A program made the translations under genes and the position numbers. This document shows, one piece after another, positions 34,419 through 42,488 of a stretch of 64,000 nucleotides of DNA. Position 1 is the stretch's first letter. Each line of letters opens with the position of its first letter. Source of the stretch: Thalassobacillus_A hwangdonensis (GTDB taxonomy: Bacteria; Bacillota; Bacilli; Bacillales; Halobacillaceae); assembly GCF_042675915.1 (NCBI RefSeq), contig NZ_JBHTKL010000005.1, positions 310,001-374,000 on the forward strand, given 5' to 3'. The notes under the pieces were generated by a model that saw only the letters and a list, made by a program, of their open reading frames with translations, made no database searches and was not told the DNA's origin.

Positions 34419-35132
34419 GTGGAGCTGTTCCTATTCGCCCTCATTATCCTGATTGCATCCATCTTACAGACAAGTACAGGCTTCGGCTTCTCGATTCTCG
34501 CGACACCGTTCCTGCTGCTGTTGTTCGAACCGAGACAAGCCATCCAGATTAATTTGATTCTGTCGCTTGCCATATCCATTGCACTGATCGCAAAAATTCA
34601 AAAAGACATCGATACCGCTGTTTTGAAACGGTTCATCATTGGAAGCCTGACAGGTCTTCCTGTCGGCATCGTTCTTTTCCTGCTGGCAAATATGACATCA
34701 ATGAAGCTGGCGATCAGCGTGGTCATTCTTGTTTTGACCGTGCTGTTGCTGCTTAACTTCCGCATACGCCAATCACACAAAAGAGATACAATCGCTGGCT
34801 GGTTCTCAGGCTCTCTCACTACAAGTATAGGGATGCCCGGGCCGCCGCTGCTGCTTTATTTTTCCGGAACGGATGCTAAAAAGGAAAAATTACGCGGTAC
34901 GACGCTGGCGTTTTATTTGTTCATCTATTTCGTCAGCCTGCTCATTCAGGTGATCTTCGCCGGGACCGATGCCACCGTATGGAAGTCAAGTGGCCGCGCA
35001 TTGCCGCTTGTGATTGTAGGACTATTTCTCGGACAGGCACTCTTTAAAAGAATAAGCCAGAAACTCTTTCGCCTGTTCACCTATGCAATTCTTCTATTTA
35101 CAGGCATCTATCTACTGATCGACACCATGTAA
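34419..35132 (+). CDS. TauE/SafE family sulfite/organosulfonate exporter-like protein
   Basis: 237 residues from GTG 34419, with AGGCAGGTGAG upstream. About eight hydrophobic segments in two similar halves. The family marker STGFGFSILATPFLLLLF is near residue 18 and its second copy GMPGPPLLLYFSG near 140. Members move sulfite, sulfoacetate or similar anions. Direction and substrate are not known here. Confidence 0.82.
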   Translation: MELFLFALIILIASILQTSTGFGFSILATPFLLLLFEPRQAIQINLILSLAISIALIAKIQKDIDTAVLKRFIIGSLTGLPVGIVLFLLANMTSMKLAISVVILVLTVLLLLNFRIRQSHKRDTIAGWFSGSLTTSIGMPGPPLLLYFSGTDAKKEKLRGTTLAFYLFIYFVSLLIQVIFAGTDATVWKSSGRALPLVIVGLFLGQALFKRISQKLFRLFTYAILLFTGIYLLIDTM

Positions 35133-35162
35133 AAAACTCCCCTCACGAAGGGGAGTTTTCTT
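35131..35162. terminator. Bidirectional terminator
   Basis: An 11-bp stem AAAACTCCCCT/AGGGGAGTTTT between convergent genes. The minus-strand gene's stop codon lies inside the stem region. Confidence 0.9.
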
Positions 35163-36180
35163 TAAGTTTCACCTCATAAAAACGCATGCCTTTCATAATG
35201 CCTTTCACCTCAAACAAACCATCAAGCACGAGTGTCCTTAATCTATACTCCAGATATGCATCGCTCACATCCTGCTCCGCTTCTCCTAACACCTGTCCGA
35301 TAATTCGTGCTGCACGGATGAATTCATAGCCTTTTTTTGAGTGGAGTTCACGAGCAACCTCAATCAGCGCCTCGTCAAAATAAGCTTCTGAGACTTGCTT
35401 GATTTCTCCATCCTCGCTAATCCGCAGCACAGAATCGGCAATAGATAGTTCCTGCCATTCTGACACCAATTCCACTCTCTTATCCACTGTTAACGGATCA
35501 GCATTCACATGCTCGAATATCCCATGCAGTTTATCTGGTGAAATTTCACCCAGACGCTGAGGTGTGAAATCAATATTCGGTTGCTGGTATTCCTGAAAAT
35601 ACCCTTTCACGGCATCCATCACAAAAATCGGATGATGGCTTGCCTCAAACAGTTTCATGATAAAACGTAATCCGATTTGTTCATTGGCGCTCCCAGTCAT
35701 CCAAATATATATCGGCATGTCCTCAGGGGTTGCCTGCAACTCCCTCAACGTATCGTCAAATTGAAAAAGATAACGGTCAATATATTCTTCGTCATAATTG
35801 ATGTGATTTTTCAGCCACTCAATCCGCTGTTCGCGACCTTTAACTGTATGTAGTTCAGTCAATGGCCCGATCGATAATTTATCATCAAGACCAATGACTT
35901 TTTCCTTGTCATCATTCCTTAATGCATGTTTCAAACTGCCAGCAGAACTTGCGCCAAATGTAAGATGAACGCGCCTGTACTTATCATAGCTTTCGGGCTT
36001 GAACTGAGCTTCATAGACGCGTTCCAGGTCATCGAATGACCTTTCAACATCCCGGACGAATCCGTCATTTCCATACTTCGGATGGGAGGTGCGATCCAAT
36101 CCCAACTTAATATGTAGGAGCATCGTTTTTGCCTCTGCTTCAGAGATCCCTTCCAGCACTTTCTTCCACTTATCGATCAT
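35143..36180 (-). CDS. DUF1835-type protein
   Basis: 345 residues, soluble. The segment VHLTFGASSAGSLKHALRNDDKEKVIGLDDKLSIGPL near 70-105 is the marker of DUF1835 domains, and a C-terminal DUF3658-like part follows (ARIIGQVLGEAEQDVSDAYLEYRLRTLV). B. subtilis has several such proteins of unknown role. The start ATG follows GGGAGTGACG. A small membrane protein gene lies just upstream on the same strand. Confidence 0.8.
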   Translation of the reverse strand: MIDKWKKVLEGISEAEAKTMLLHIKLGLDRTSHPKYGNDGFVRDVERSFDDLERVYEAQFKPESYDKYRRVHLTFGASSAGSLKHALRNDDKEKVIGLDDKLSIGPLTELHTVKGREQRIEWLKNHINYDEEYIDRYLFQFDDTLRELQATPEDMPIYIWMTGSANEQIGLRFIMKLFEASHHPIFVMDAVKGYFQEYQQPNIDFTPQRLGEISPDKLHGIFEHVNADPLTVDKRVELVSEWQELSIADSVLRISEDGEIKQVSEAYFDEALIEVARELHSKKGYEFIRAARIIGQVLGEAEQDVSDAYLEYRLRTLVLDGLFEVKGIMKGMRFYEVKLKENSPS

Positions 36181-36192
36181 TACGTCACTCCC

Positions 36193-36609
36193 TTAAGGCC
36201 GGTACCCGTACATGAAACCGAACACGAATAAATAAAACACGAAAAATAACAGCATAGGTAGGATGGAGACACCAATCCACACTTTTTTCTGTGTCGTCTT
36301 CGCCTTCTCAAACCATCTCAAATAAGCAATGAACACCACTACAGCGAGCGGCAGTAAATAAAGCCAAGCCGCAACGTCGACCCAGGCAGAATTTTTATCC
36401 CAATACTCTTCAGGTACCGGAGTTCCTCCAAACTTGGCGCGTATCCACTCCCGAACGCTGGCGAAAACAACCGTAACAAGTAAAAAGTAGCCAATCACGA
36501 TCCCTTTCATTCGTTTGGAAAAACTGGTGCGCTGCAGCAACAAAATAATGATACAGATTAATCCGAGCAGCCAGAAATATTCCATCCAATTCCCTAATAG
36601 ATCCTGCAC
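36193..36609 (-). CDS. Four-helix membrane protein, unknown
   Basis: 138 residues from GTG 36609, eight bases after GGAGGTGATT; the longer in-frame start at 36624 lies in that site. Hydrophobic segments near 15-30, 40-60, 85-105 and 118-135. No family is recognised. It ends 12 nt before the DUF1835 gene start, so the two are likely co-transcribed. Confidence 0.65.
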   Translation of the reverse strand: MQDLLGNWMEYFWLLGLICIIILLLQRTSFSKRMKGIVIGYFLLVTVVFASVREWIRAKFGGTPVPEEYWDKNSAWVDVAAWLYLLPLAVVVFIAYLRWFEKAKTTQKKVWIGVSILPMLLFFVFYLFVFGFMYGYRP

Positions 36610-36664
36610 GTCAATCACCTCCAAGTCTATTGTACGAAAACTGAAGCCAATACGTTTCAGTCAT

Positions 36665-36695
36665 AAAAAATAACCCCACTTGGAGGTTATTTTTT
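36665..36695 (-). terminator. Terminator after the iron-uptake permease
   Basis: Stem AAAAAATAACC with its complement, T run on the minus strand, overlapping the stop of the permease gene. Confidence 0.82.
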
Positions 36696-37694
36696 CAATA
36701 ATAAATACATGAAATATGGTGCCCCGATCAATGCGACCATGATACCAGCGGGCAAGCCTTCTGGTTCCACGATGTTTCGGCCGATCGTGTCTGCAACCAT
36801 CAACAGCCAGCCACCAATCAGGATGGCAACCGGAATGAATAACTGGTTACGTGGTCCCACGAGGCCTTTGGCAATGTGAGGCGCCATCAGTCCGATGAAC
36901 GCGATGCCACCAGTGACGGATACAGCGGAAGCGGCAAGCGCGACCGCTGTCAGCAATAGAATGATGCGTTCTTTTTCAATCGATACTCCAACGCCGACAG
37001 CGACAGGCTCACTCACCCCTAGCAGATTTAATCGGTTCGCCTTATATAGGGTGAAAGGAATCAGCACGATCAACCAAGGAAGAAGTGCCAGGATGAAAGG
37101 CCAGTCGGTTCCCCAGATGTTACCCGCCAACCATTTGGCGATGAAATCGACTTTTTCCCGTTCGGCAGAGGAGATTAGCACGATCATCACGCCGGAGAAC
37201 GCCATCGAAAATCCTACACCCGTCAAAACGAGGCGAACCGGCTGAAGTCCGATATTCTTTCTGTATGAAAATGCGTAAATCAATGCAGCTGTAATCAATG
37301 CACCAACAAAAGCAACGGCAGGGAGCAGGTAGACAAACGAGCCCGGTTCAATCGGGAAAAATAAAAAGAACACAGCAATCGATACACCAGCACCGGAATT
37401 AATTCCGATCACTCCTGGATCAGCCAGGTCATTCCGCGTAATCCCCTGCAGAATTGCTCCTGATAACGCGAGCGCCATCCCTGCCAGCAAAGTAATGATA
37501 ATACGTGGCAGACGAATTGAAAATAAGATGAATTCTTCTTTGAATGTGCCATTTCCAAGCAACGTCGGAATCAGTCGGTCATAGGAAAGGGAAGCATACC
37601 CGATTCCTGAACTGAACACGAATGTTGCCAGGATAAGCAGGATCGTCACGGCGATGATGATCCGTTGTTTCCGTAAAAGTGATGGGTGGATCAT
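36687..37694 (-). CDS. FecCD-family iron-siderophore ABC permease (second)
   Basis: 335 residues with the FecCD layout: N-terminal GIGYASLSYDRLIPT, then IRLPRIIITLLAGMALALSGAILQGITRNDLADPGVIGINSGA near 48-90, and the C-terminal ATPase-contact region GLMAPHIAKGLVGPRNQLFIP near 270. It overlaps the preceding permease by 4 nt. It pairs with that permease to form the inner-membrane channel for a ferric siderophore. Confidence 0.92.
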   Translation of the reverse strand: MIHPSLLRKQRIIIAVTILLILATFVFSSGIGYASLSYDRLIPTLLGNGTFKEEFILFSIRLPRIIITLLAGMALALSGAILQGITRNDLADPGVIGINSGAGVSIAVFFLFFPIEPGSFVYLLPAVAFVGALITAALIYAFSYRKNIGLQPVRLVLTGVGFSMAFSGVMIVLISSAEREKVDFIAKWLAGNIWGTDWPFILALLPWLIVLIPFTLYKANRLNLLGVSEPVAVGVGVSIEKERIILLLTAVALAASAVSVTGGIAFIGLMAPHIAKGLVGPRNQLFIPVAILIGGWLLMVADTIGRNIVEPEGLPAGIMVALIGAPYFMYLLLKK

Positions 37695-38710
37695 GAGAAT
37701 GCATTCCCTCCTTTACGTACGATGATTAAAAAGAAGGGAAGCCCCATCATCGTGACAATCGCAGCGACCGGTGTTTCATACGGGGCATTGATTGTCCTGC
37801 CCAATGTATCAGCGAGCAGCATGAAGGTTGCTCCAGTGACCATCGACATTGGGATGATGAACCGGTAGTCCGTACCGACAATGGCGCGTACGATATGCGG
37901 AATCATCAGTCCGATGAACACAAGGTTTCCGACAAGCGCAACCGAAGCACCTACCAGCAATACGATGATGATAAAGAGCAGGGTCTTGATCGTACGGATT
38001 TTCTGACCCAACCCTACTGCAACTTCTTCATTCAAGCTTAGAACAGTCAATTGTTTTGATAACATGATCGCAATGAGGATACCTATTATAATGATTGGGA
38101 CGATGATCTGCAGCTGTCCCCATGTCGTGCCGATGATGCCCCCGGCCGTCCACATCGAAACATCCTTTGAGATTTTAAAGTAAATCCCGATTCCTTCTGC
38201 TATGGCATACAAAAAAGCGGATACCGCTGCCCCAGCAAGCACAATGCGGAACGGGGAAAACCCGCCTCGCTTCATTGCACCGATGCCGAACACCATCACG
38301 GCACCGACAGCGGCACCAATAAAGCAGGCGATCATGATGCCGAAATAATTTGCAGTCGGGATGAAGGCAAGCGTAACTGCCAGTGCAGCGTTCGCCCCGG
38401 CAGTCAAGCCGAGCAATCCAGGATCAGCGAGCGGGTTGCGGGTAATTCCCTGCATGATGGCTCCTGCGACAGCCAATGCTGCACCGACGAACATCGCCCC
38501 GATTTCACGCGGCAGCCTCAGCTCGCGCAAAATCGTGATTTCCGTACTGACCGCGTCGGAGGTCAATGCCAACCAGACGTCCCGAAGCGACGTATCCGCC
38601 GCTCCGAACACCATTGCCACCGTGAACATCCCGGCAAAAACAATCAGCCCAACAACCATCTTAAATAAAAATGTCATCGAAAAACCCTTATATACACTCA
38701 TCATACTCAT
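37691..38710 (-). CDS. FecCD-family iron-siderophore ABC permease (first)
   Basis: 339 residues, with LRLPREIGAMFVGAALAVAGAIMQGITRNPLADPGLLGLTAGA near 60-100 and GLMIPHIVRAIVGTDYRFIIP near 275. The start is uncertain: ATG 38710 has only a weak AAAAG site, and ATG 38704 or 38698 are possible. The gene is 248 bp after the binding-protein gene and co-directional, separated by a terminator and a dispersed repeat. It may be transcribed by readthrough or from its own promoter. Confidence 0.9.
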   Translation of the reverse strand: MSMMSVYKGFSMTFLFKMVVGLIVFAGMFTVAMVFGAADTSLRDVWLALTSDAVSTEITILRELRLPREIGAMFVGAALAVAGAIMQGITRNPLADPGLLGLTAGANAALAVTLAFIPTANYFGIMIACFIGAAVGAVMVFGIGAMKRGGFSPFRIVLAGAAVSAFLYAIAEGIGIYFKISKDVSMWTAGGIIGTTWGQLQIIVPIIIIGILIAIMLSKQLTVLSLNEEVAVGLGQKIRTIKTLLFIIIVLLVGASVALVGNLVFIGLMIPHIVRAIVGTDYRFIIPMSMVTGATFMLLADTLGRTINAPYETPVAAIVTMMGLPFFLIIVRKGGNAFS

Positions 38711-38774
38711 CTTTTCTATAAAAATATTTGTTTATCTAAAGGGATGGGTTTCCAATAGTCAATCGTAATAAAGG

Positions 38775-38880
38775 GGGAGGGAAAACGGGGAGACTCCTGC
38801 GGAAAAACGTACGAGAGAGACCCCGCAACGAAGTGAGGAGGCTCGAACGTGCGCCCATGGAAAGGGAGTGGTTTCCTTGA
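38775..38880. repeat. Dispersed Bacillaceae repeat (GACTCCTGCGG/ACCCCGCA type)
   Basis: The stretch containing GGGGAGACTCCTGCGG, GACCCCGCAACGAAGTGAGG, AGGCTCGAAC and GCCC-x-GGAAAGGGAGTGG is the core of a common intergenic repeat I remember from Bacillus/Geobacillus genomes. It breaks the iron-uptake operon between the binding protein and the permeases. Single copy here. Confidence 0.6.
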
Positions 38881-38920
38881 CCGCCTTATCAACTATATGA
38901 TTGGAACTCTATCCAGATAG

Positions 38921-38953
38921 AAAAGAGGAATTCTATGAATAGAACTCCTCTTC
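38921..38953 (-). terminator. Hairpin after the siderophore-binding lipoprotein
   Basis: Stem AAGAGGA-TTCTA with its complement (one mismatch), short T run on the minus strand. Probably weak, which would let transcription continue to the permeases. Confidence 0.55.
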
Positions 38954-38958
38954 ACCAA

Positions 38959-39879
38959 TCATTCTCCCAAAAACTTTTCCTTAAAGAACTCCAGCTGGAA
39001 CTCCAGTGAAACAGGATCATTGAAGTAGAATTCCTTCGCATTCGCTTCAAACACCTGATCATTCTTCACAGCAGGAATGTTTTTATACGTATCTGTTTCC
39101 TGGAAAGAGTTGTCCGTATCCGGGTTCTTACTGAAGATTAGGTAGTCACCTGCGTATTCAGGCAGCACTTCCGCTGACATCGCATAGAAACCATCCTTCA
39201 ACGCCATTTCTTTTACTTTTTCAGGCATTTTCAGCTTCATTTCCTGATAAAGGATCTCCGTTCCACGCGCCCAGTTATCACCGAAAACATACAGCTGCTT
39301 GTCGAAGTTTTCAATGACAGAAACGGTTGCATCTTCGCCGATTTCAGCACGGATATCATCTCCGGCCTGTTGTGCACGAGTTTGGAAATCTTCTACCCAG
39401 TCACGTGCTGCTTCTTCTTTGTTCAAAAGTTTACCAATTTCGATGTGCTGCTCCAAGTAGTCGAGTTTACCGTACGTGTACGTTACCGTAGGGGCAATCT
39501 CTTTCAATTTATCGATGTTCTGAGTGTTGGAAAGTCCAATGATCAAGTCTGGCTCAAGCTCGATGATCTTCTCAAGGCTTTCAGCTGTCACTTCTTCTAC
39601 GCCTTCCAATTCTTCAGCGAAGCGTGGATTCATTTTCGACCAGGAATCGACACCGACCATATTGACGTCAAGCGCCATTACGTTACCTGCAAAGCTTGAT
39701 AGTACGATGACTTTCTCAGGATTCGTCGGTACTTCTACGGGACCATTTTCAGATTCATAGGTGAACGTTTCCGGTTCTTTTTCTTTCGCTTCCTTGTCTT
39801 TCTCTTTTCCTGTCGTCTCGCTGCAAGCGCTCAGAATCAATACGAAAACTAGTAAAACAGGGATGAATAATTTCTTCAT
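38959..39879 (-). CDS. Iron-siderophore binding lipoprotein
   Basis: 306 residues: signal with lipobox LSAC (Cys near 19), acidic/Lys linker, then the class III periplasmic-binding fold (VPTNPEKVIVLSSFAGNVMALDVNMVGV near 52-79 and LEKIIELEPDLIIGLSN near 100). Similar to B. subtilis YfiY/FhuD-type proteins that capture hydroxamate or citrate-type siderophores. It overlaps the ATPase gene by 4 nt and is the second gene of the operon. Confidence 0.9.
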   Translation of the reverse strand: MKKLFIPVLLVFVLILSACSETTGKEKDKEAKEKEPETFTYESENGPVEVPTNPEKVIVLSSFAGNVMALDVNMVGVDSWSKMNPRFAEELEGVEEVTAESLEKIIELEPDLIIGLSNTQNIDKLKEIAPTVTYTYGKLDYLEQHIEIGKLLNKEEAARDWVEDFQTRAQQAGDDIRAEIGEDATVSVIENFDKQLYVFGDNWARGTEILYQEMKLKMPEKVKEMALKDGFYAMSAEVLPEYAGDYLIFSKNPDTDNSFQETDTYKNIPAVKNDQVFEANAKEFYFNDPVSLEFQLEFFKEKFLGE

Positions 39880-40673
39880 TGCTGATTCTCCTTCAATAGA
39901 TTATAAGATACACACATCGGTTTACCGGTGCGAGGATCGCGACCGATTTCCGCATCGATGTGAAAGACTCTTTTCAAGACATCATGCTGGATGACTTCCT
40001 CACAGTCACCAGCCTTCACAACTTCACCATCCTTCAACGCAATGATGTAGTCAGCGAAGCGTGCAGCCTGGTTCAAATCGTGGAGCACCATCACAATCGT
40101 GCGCTCCTCGTGAATGTTCAGCTGCTGCAATAATTCAAGTATCTCGAGTTGATGGGCCATATCCAGATATGTAGTAGGCTCATCAAGGAAAATGATCTCG
40201 GTTTCCTGTGCAAGGGCCATCGCAATCCAGACACGCTGCCGCTGTCCACCTGACAATGCATCGACAGGACGATATTTGAATTCCTTCGTGCCAGTTACTT
40301 CAAGTGCCCAGTCGATCATTTCATAGTCACGCTTCGTCAACCGGCCGAAACCCTTCTGATAAGGAAAGCGTCCGTAGGAAACGAGTTCACCAACGGATAG
40401 ACCATTGGCACTTTCGGGCGTCTGAGGGAGGATCGCCATCTTCTTCGCCAGCTGCTTCGTATTTTCTTTGGATATCGTTTCGCCATCGAGGACGACGTTG
40501 CCTGATTGATGTGGAATGATTCTGGTAATTGCCTTCAACAGGGTCGACTTGCCACAACCATTGGCGCCGATAATGGTCGTGATTTTTTTGTCAGGGATAG
40601 TGGTTGATAACCCTTTGACGATCCGTCGTTCATCATATCCAACATCCAGATTAGTAGTATAGAGGCGAGTCAT
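39876..40673 (-). CDS. Iron-siderophore ABC transporter ATPase (YusV/FhuC-like)
   Basis: 265 residues from ATG 40673, following GGAGGATCC; a longer frame upstream is non-coding. Walker A GANGCGKST near 40, Q-loop ILPQTPE, signature LSGGQRQR near 140, Walker B IIFLDEPTTYLD near 160, and H-loop VLHDLNQA. In B. subtilis the Fur-controlled YusV serves several siderophore permeases, and this looks like its counterpart. It leads the operon, with a Fur box 30-45 bp upstream. Confidence 0.92.
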   Translation of the reverse strand: MTRLYTTNLDVGYDERRIVKGLSTTIPDKKITTIIGANGCGKSTLLKAITRIIPHQSGNVVLDGETISKENTKQLAKKMAILPQTPESANGLSVGELVSYGRFPYQKGFGRLTKRDYEMIDWALEVTGTKEFKYRPVDALSGGQRQRVWIAMALAQETEIIFLDEPTTYLDMAHQLEILELLQQLNIHEERTIVMVLHDLNQAARFADYIIALKDGEVVKAGDCEEVIQHDVLKRVFHIDAEIGRDPRTGKPMCVSYNLLKENQQ

Positions 40674-40701
40674 GCAGGATCCTCCGATTCTCAATAATTG
40701 T

Positions 40702-40716
40702 TGATAATGATTCTCA
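40702..40716 (-). promoter_or_regulatory. Fur box for the siderophore uptake operon
   Basis: TGATAATGATTCTCA matches the 7-1-7 Fur consensus TGATAATnATTATCA with one mismatch. It lies 29 bp upstream of the ATPase start. Confidence 0.8.
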
Positions 40717-40808
40717 ATCTCGATTACAATACACACTATAAGTTGTAAAAAAAGTGTTGTCAAGCATTAATCGTATTGAAAAATTCAGTAAAGGATTGTA
40801 TAGTTTAA

Positions 40809-40823
40809 TGAGAATGATAATCA
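40809..40823 (+). promoter_or_regulatory. Fur box for the NADP reductase gene
   Basis: TGAGAATGATAATCA matches the 7-1-7 Fur consensus with two mismatches, 31 bp upstream of the reductase start. It faces the first box across a 90-bp gap. Confidence 0.75.
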
Positions 40824-40853
40824 ATTACAGTTGATTTTCGAGGAGTGAACGGA

Positions 40854-41903
40854 ATGGAAAGGGAAGAGCTTTTTGACGTGACGATCATTGGCGGAGGGCC
40901 TGCAGGGCTTTATTCTGCTTTCTATAGTGGATTACGCGGGATGAAAACGAAGATCATCGAGTACCAACCGTTTTTAGGTGGGAAAGTGAATGTCTATCCT
41001 GAAAAAATAGTATGGGATGTAGGAGGATTGCCTCCAACTCCTGGTGCAAAACTGAAGGATAACCTGATTGAGCAAGGGCTGACATTCGACCCGTCTGTCG
41101 TCTTGAATGAAAAAGTCGAGGCGATGGAACGTAACGAAGAGGGAATGTTCGAGTTGAGAACAGCTTCTGGAGAGCGTCACCTTTCCAAAACGATCATCAT
41201 TGCTGTCGGAAGTGGAATCCTCAACCCTCAGAAGCTCAATATTGAAGGAGCAGAGCGGTTTGAAGTCTCCAATTTGAATTACACGGTCAAGTCGCTCGAG
41301 CACTTCAAAGGGAAAACGGTTGTCGTCTCGGGCGGTGGAGATTCTGCAATCGACTGGGCGAATGAACTGGTAGCCGTTGCGAAAAAAGTTTACGTGACAT
41401 GCCGAAAGGGTGAATTTGCCGGGCATGAAGCTCATGTGAAACAGCTGATGGACAGCTGTGCAGACTGTATTTTCCGTACGTCGATTACAAAACTTGTCGC
41501 TTGTGAAAACCACGATTGTATCGAGCATGTCGAACTGACCAACCATGAAACAGGGCAAGTGTCCATGCTTCCGATTGACGAAGTCGTCGTCAGCCATGGG
41601 TATGAGATCGATGCATCTCTACTCAATAACAGCAGACTCGGAATCGAACTGAAGGACAACTACTATGTCGAGGGTAGTACGAACAGTGAATCTTCTGTTC
41701 CTGGCATTTTTGCTGCTGGAGATATTCTGAAGCATGATGGCAAATTGAACCTGATTGCTGGAGCCTTCCAGGATGCAGCTAATGCGGTGAATATGGCAAA
41801 ACAGTACATACAGCCGGATGCAGAAAAGGCTGCGATGGTCTCTTCCCACAACGCTGTATTTCAGGCGCGTAACCGTGAACTCGTCAAACAAATGATGAAC
41901 TGA
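40854..41903 (+). CDS. Ferredoxin/flavodoxin-NADP reductase, TrxR-like (YcgT/YumC type)
   Basis: 349 residues from ATG 40854 after GAGGAG. FAD motif GGGPAGLYSAFYSGLRGM near 12-29, NADPH motif VVVSGGGDSAIDWANELV near 158-175, and the C-terminal FAD motif IFAAGDILKHDGKLNLIAGAFQDAANAVN. No CxxC, so it is of the ferredoxin-NADP reductase type rather than a thioredoxin reductase. B. subtilis YcgT is Fur-controlled, as this gene appears to be; reduction of iron-siderophore or flavodoxin is the likely task. Confidence 0.88.
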   Translation: MEREELFDVTIIGGGPAGLYSAFYSGLRGMKTKIIEYQPFLGGKVNVYPEKIVWDVGGLPPTPGAKLKDNLIEQGLTFDPSVVLNEKVEAMERNEEGMFELRTASGERHLSKTIIIAVGSGILNPQKLNIEGAERFEVSNLNYTVKSLEHFKGKTVVVSGGGDSAIDWANELVAVAKKVYVTCRKGEFAGHEAHVKQLMDSCADCIFRTSITKLVACENHDCIEHVELTNHETGQVSMLPIDEVVVSHGYEIDASLLNNSRLGIELKDNYYVEGSTNSESSVPGIFAAGDILKHDGKLNLIAGAFQDAANAVNMAKQYIQPDAEKAAMVSSHNAVFQARNRELVKQMMN

Positions 41904-41906
41904 TAG

Positions 41907-41945
41907 AAAAAACAGAGCTCAGCTTCGAGCTCTGTTTTTGTTTTT
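41907..41945. terminator. Bidirectional terminator
   Basis: Stem AAAAACAGAGCTC/GAGCTCTGTTTTT between convergent reductase and DoxX genes. Confidence 0.9.
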
Positions 41946-42309
41946 ACCTAACGTCCAATGTCCGCCTGTAAAGAATGATGAGCAGTACGAGCATGACGAT
42001 ATCGAGTCGGGCGCTGAACAATGCCTGGACCAACCCATCATGCAGTGCAGGCACTTTCGTCATCAGAATCGCCCCGATGATGACGATAAGCAGCGCAACT
42101 GCAGCGTATTTTACATACCTGTTCATGATCAACATCACTCCGCAGGCAATTTCCAATGTCGCTAACGCATACATGAACGAAATCGGATACGGAATCCCCA
42201 AGCTTACAAAAACCTCTCCCAATCCAGTCCCTAACAGCTTCATCAATCCGGAAGTAATGAAAACAAATGCAACCGCATAACGTACGAGCTCGAGCGTCGT
42301 CAGTTTCAT
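41944..42309 (-). CDS. DoxX-like membrane protein
   Basis: 121 residues from ATG 42309, with AAGGAGGCG upstream. Four membrane segments; the N-terminal VRYAVAFVFITSGLMKLLG and central SFMYALATLEIACGVMLI segments are DoxX/DoxD hallmarks. Function unknown; DoxX proteins occur in redox-stress and sulfur settings. It is divergent from the MFS gene across a 180-bp gap. Confidence 0.75.
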   Translation of the reverse strand: MKLTTLELVRYAVAFVFITSGLMKLLGTGLGEVFVSLGIPYPISFMYALATLEIACGVMLIMNRYVKYAAVALLIVIIGAILMTKVPALHDGLVQALFSARLDIVMLVLLIILYRRTLDVR

Positions 42310-42488
42310 GGCCACGCCTCCTTTTTTTCATTTATATGCAAGGGATGGGACAAACCATGCCTGTAGAAAGAAAACAAGTCCTAAAAGCATCTCGGTCTCT
42401 GGTCGGATAGAAAATCAATCCAGGGCACATCGCTGCCAGACTGCCAATCTCGTAAACTGAGAGTATCAAAAGAAAAGGCGTGATAACG

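Noticed and set aside
40974..41597. 207-codon minus-strand frame inside the NADP reductase gene
   Set aside because: It is a shadow of a gene with complete FAD/NADPH motifs; no ribosome site and Cys/His/Phe-rich nonsense composition.
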